A stretch of 7,236 bases of DNA from Spirochaetaceae bacterium (GTDB taxonomy: Bacteria > Spirochaetota > Spirochaetia > Treponematales > Breznakiellaceae): the NCBI GenBank assembly GCA_031265025.1, contig JAISDF010000248.1:1-7236 (forward strand), written 5' to 3'. Each line of letters begins with the position of its first letter. Positions within the stretch are counted from its first letter, which is position 1. The notes under the pieces are model-generated. The model did not search any database. It saw only the letters and a program-made list of their open reading frames with translations, and was not told where the DNA came from. This document shows positions 6,217-7,236 of this stretch, in pieces. The translations under genes were made by a program, and so were the position numbers.

Positions 6217-7236
6217 CTAATATTCCCGGAGTATTCCCAAAAGCCTTTCCCTGCCTATGGAACGCAGGAAACTCGCAAGACGCGGCCCCTGGTCCTTGCC
6301 TATAAGGGCCTGGTAAGCGGCGCGGAAAAGCGCCTTGGGTTCAAGCCCCGCCAGGCCCGCGGTCTGGTAAATGGCTTCGGCGCAGCTTTTGTCGTCGGCA
6401 AAACTCTCGATGACAGACACTACTTTTTCCCTGAGCAGCCGCACCCCCTCGGCCTCGCTGTTGCTGAGATCGGCCTTTTCCCCTTCACCCCTGAGGCTGA
6501 AACGGAATTCTTCGGGAGCGCATTCCGCGGCCCAGTACGCGGCGCGGGAACAGCGCGCTTCGAGACGGCCCCGCTGCTCGGCGCTGAAGCCCCCCGTGTC
6601 CTTCTCAAGCGCGGCGATAACCCTGGCGCTGTCGCCGCCGGCTATCTGGATGAGATTACAGAGATGGCGGAACGGAACCTGAAAAGGCATGGCCTCGCTC
6701 ACGCCGCCAGTCTGGGAAAGCTCGTAAATGCGCCGTTCCTTCTGATACACCTCATCTTTTGCCTTTTCAACCTTGAAGGCTATGCGCTCGGTCCTGTCGT
6801 AGTCCTCGTAAATTTTGATTACGTCAAGATCAAACGAAATGGTGAACTCGGTGTTGGGCCTTGTCCCGGCAAAGAGGTAGCGGACCACCTCGGGAGTGTA
6901 GACCCTGAGAAGGTCCTCCAGATTAATCACCTTGCCCGAGGAACTTGACATCTTGCCCGCGGAACCCTTGATGCCGATAAAATCATAGCGGAAACTTACC
7001 GGCGCGTCCCAGTCATACACATCCTTGCACACATGGCGGGCAGTATCAAAGGAACCGCCCTGACTGTGATGATCCTTGCCCGCGGGTTCAAAATCAACTT
7101 TTTCGTACTCCCAGCGCATGGGCCAGTCAACACGCCAGAGGAGCTTGACCCCCCTGGCCGTTCTGAGATCAACGGTTTCCCTGTGGCCGCAGGCGCAGTG
7201 GTAGCTTACGCCCCACTCCCCGTCCCAGCCGTCTAT
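6217..7236 (-). CDS. lysS: Lysyl-tRNA synthetase, class I, C-terminal 339 residues (N-terminus outside window)
   Basis: This enzyme charges tRNA-Lys with lysine using ATP, in the cytoplasm. The frame is open to the right window edge and ends at TAG (6219-6217). The visible part opens with a C-A-C-G-H zinc-finger-like segment, followed by L-W-R-V-D-W-P-M-R-W and V-D-F-E-P-A-G-K-D-H, then G-G-S-F-D-T-A, all typical of class I LysRS. The class I KMSKS-type loop is K-M-S-S-S-S-G, with K-M-S-S-S encoded at 6954-6940. The F-D-L-D-V-I and Y-D-R-T-E-R segments follow, then an alpha-helical C-terminal domain that would contact the tRNA. The HIGH-type motif lies upstream, outside the window. An internal ATG at 7119 is not the start, since family sequence continues before it. 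Class I LysRS is unrelated in fold to the common class II enzyme and is typical of spirochaetes and archaea (symbols lysS or lysK). The lipoprotein gene follows after 54 bases, suggesting an operon. Confidence 0.95.
   Translation of the reverse strand: MDGWDGEWGVSYHCACGHRETVDLRTARGVKLLWRVDWPMRWEYEKVDFEPAGKDHHSQGGSFDTARHVCKDVYDWDAPVSFRYDFIGIKGSAGKMSSSSGKVINLEDLLRVYTPEVVRYLFAGTRPNTEFTISFDLDVIKIYEDYDRTERIAFKVEKAKDEVYQKERRIYELSQTGGVSEAMPFQVPFRHLCNLIQIAGGDSARVIAALEKDTGGFSAEQRGRLEARCSRAAYWAAECAPEEFRFSLRGEGEKADLSNSEAEGVRLLREKVVSVIESFADDKSCAEAIYQTAGLAGLEPKALFRAAYQALIGKDQGPRLASFLRSIGRERLLGILREY

Noticed and set aside
5614..6948. A 444-codon open frame on the plus strand, antisense to the lipoprotein and LysRS genes
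   Set aside because: Both genes beneath it are clearly real and recognised, and the antisense product resembles no family. Long antisense frames arise readily opposite GC-rich codons with biased third positions.
1..7236. Search by eye for CRISPR arrays, transposases, tRNAs, phage genes and toxin-antitoxin pairs
   Set aside because: Nothing seen. Apart from the short 4508-4777 region, nearly all sequence is covered by ordinary genes, so I find no support for a new multi-gene system here.

Overview
The window looks like an ordinary housekeeping stretch of a spirochaete chromosome, most likely Treponema or a close relative. The main evidence is a class I lysyl-tRNA synthetase, a form found in spirochaetes, archaea and a few other bacteria. 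A lipoprotein with a relaxed, spirochaete-like lipobox lies just downstream of it. GC content looks moderately high by eye, with sharply AT-rich gene edges. The genus is an inference from gene content and general resemblance; no search was run.

Layout: (1) 1-1872, plus strand: a large protein of a family I do not recognise, open at the left window edge. (2) 1956-2414, plus: single-stranded DNA-binding protein (ssb), with a plausible promoter inside the end of the previous gene. (3) 2411-4507, minus: a long U32-family protein (698 aa) related to the Fe-S RNA hydroxylases RlhA and TrhP. Its stop codon and the ssb stop codon share one CTAG palindrome. (4) 4508-4777: a divergent intergenic region between the U32 gene and trxA. 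It holds an imperfect second copy of the U32 gene start, a short leader ORF and a terminator-like hairpin. (5) 4778-5101, plus: thioredoxin (trxA). (6) 5167-6162, minus: a lipoprotein with a lamin-tail domain, convergent with trxA. (7) 6217-7236, minus: the C-terminal part of class I LysRS, running off the right edge and probably co-transcribed with the lipoprotein gene.

The genes do not form an obvious single pathway. They are DNA maintenance (ssb), RNA modification or U32 function, redox (trxA), aminoacylation (lysS), an envelope lipoprotein and an unknown. I saw no mobile element, CRISPR array, tRNA, rRNA or defence system. The one structure the gene list does not explain is the partially duplicated, frameshifted start of the U32 gene in its own 5' leader.
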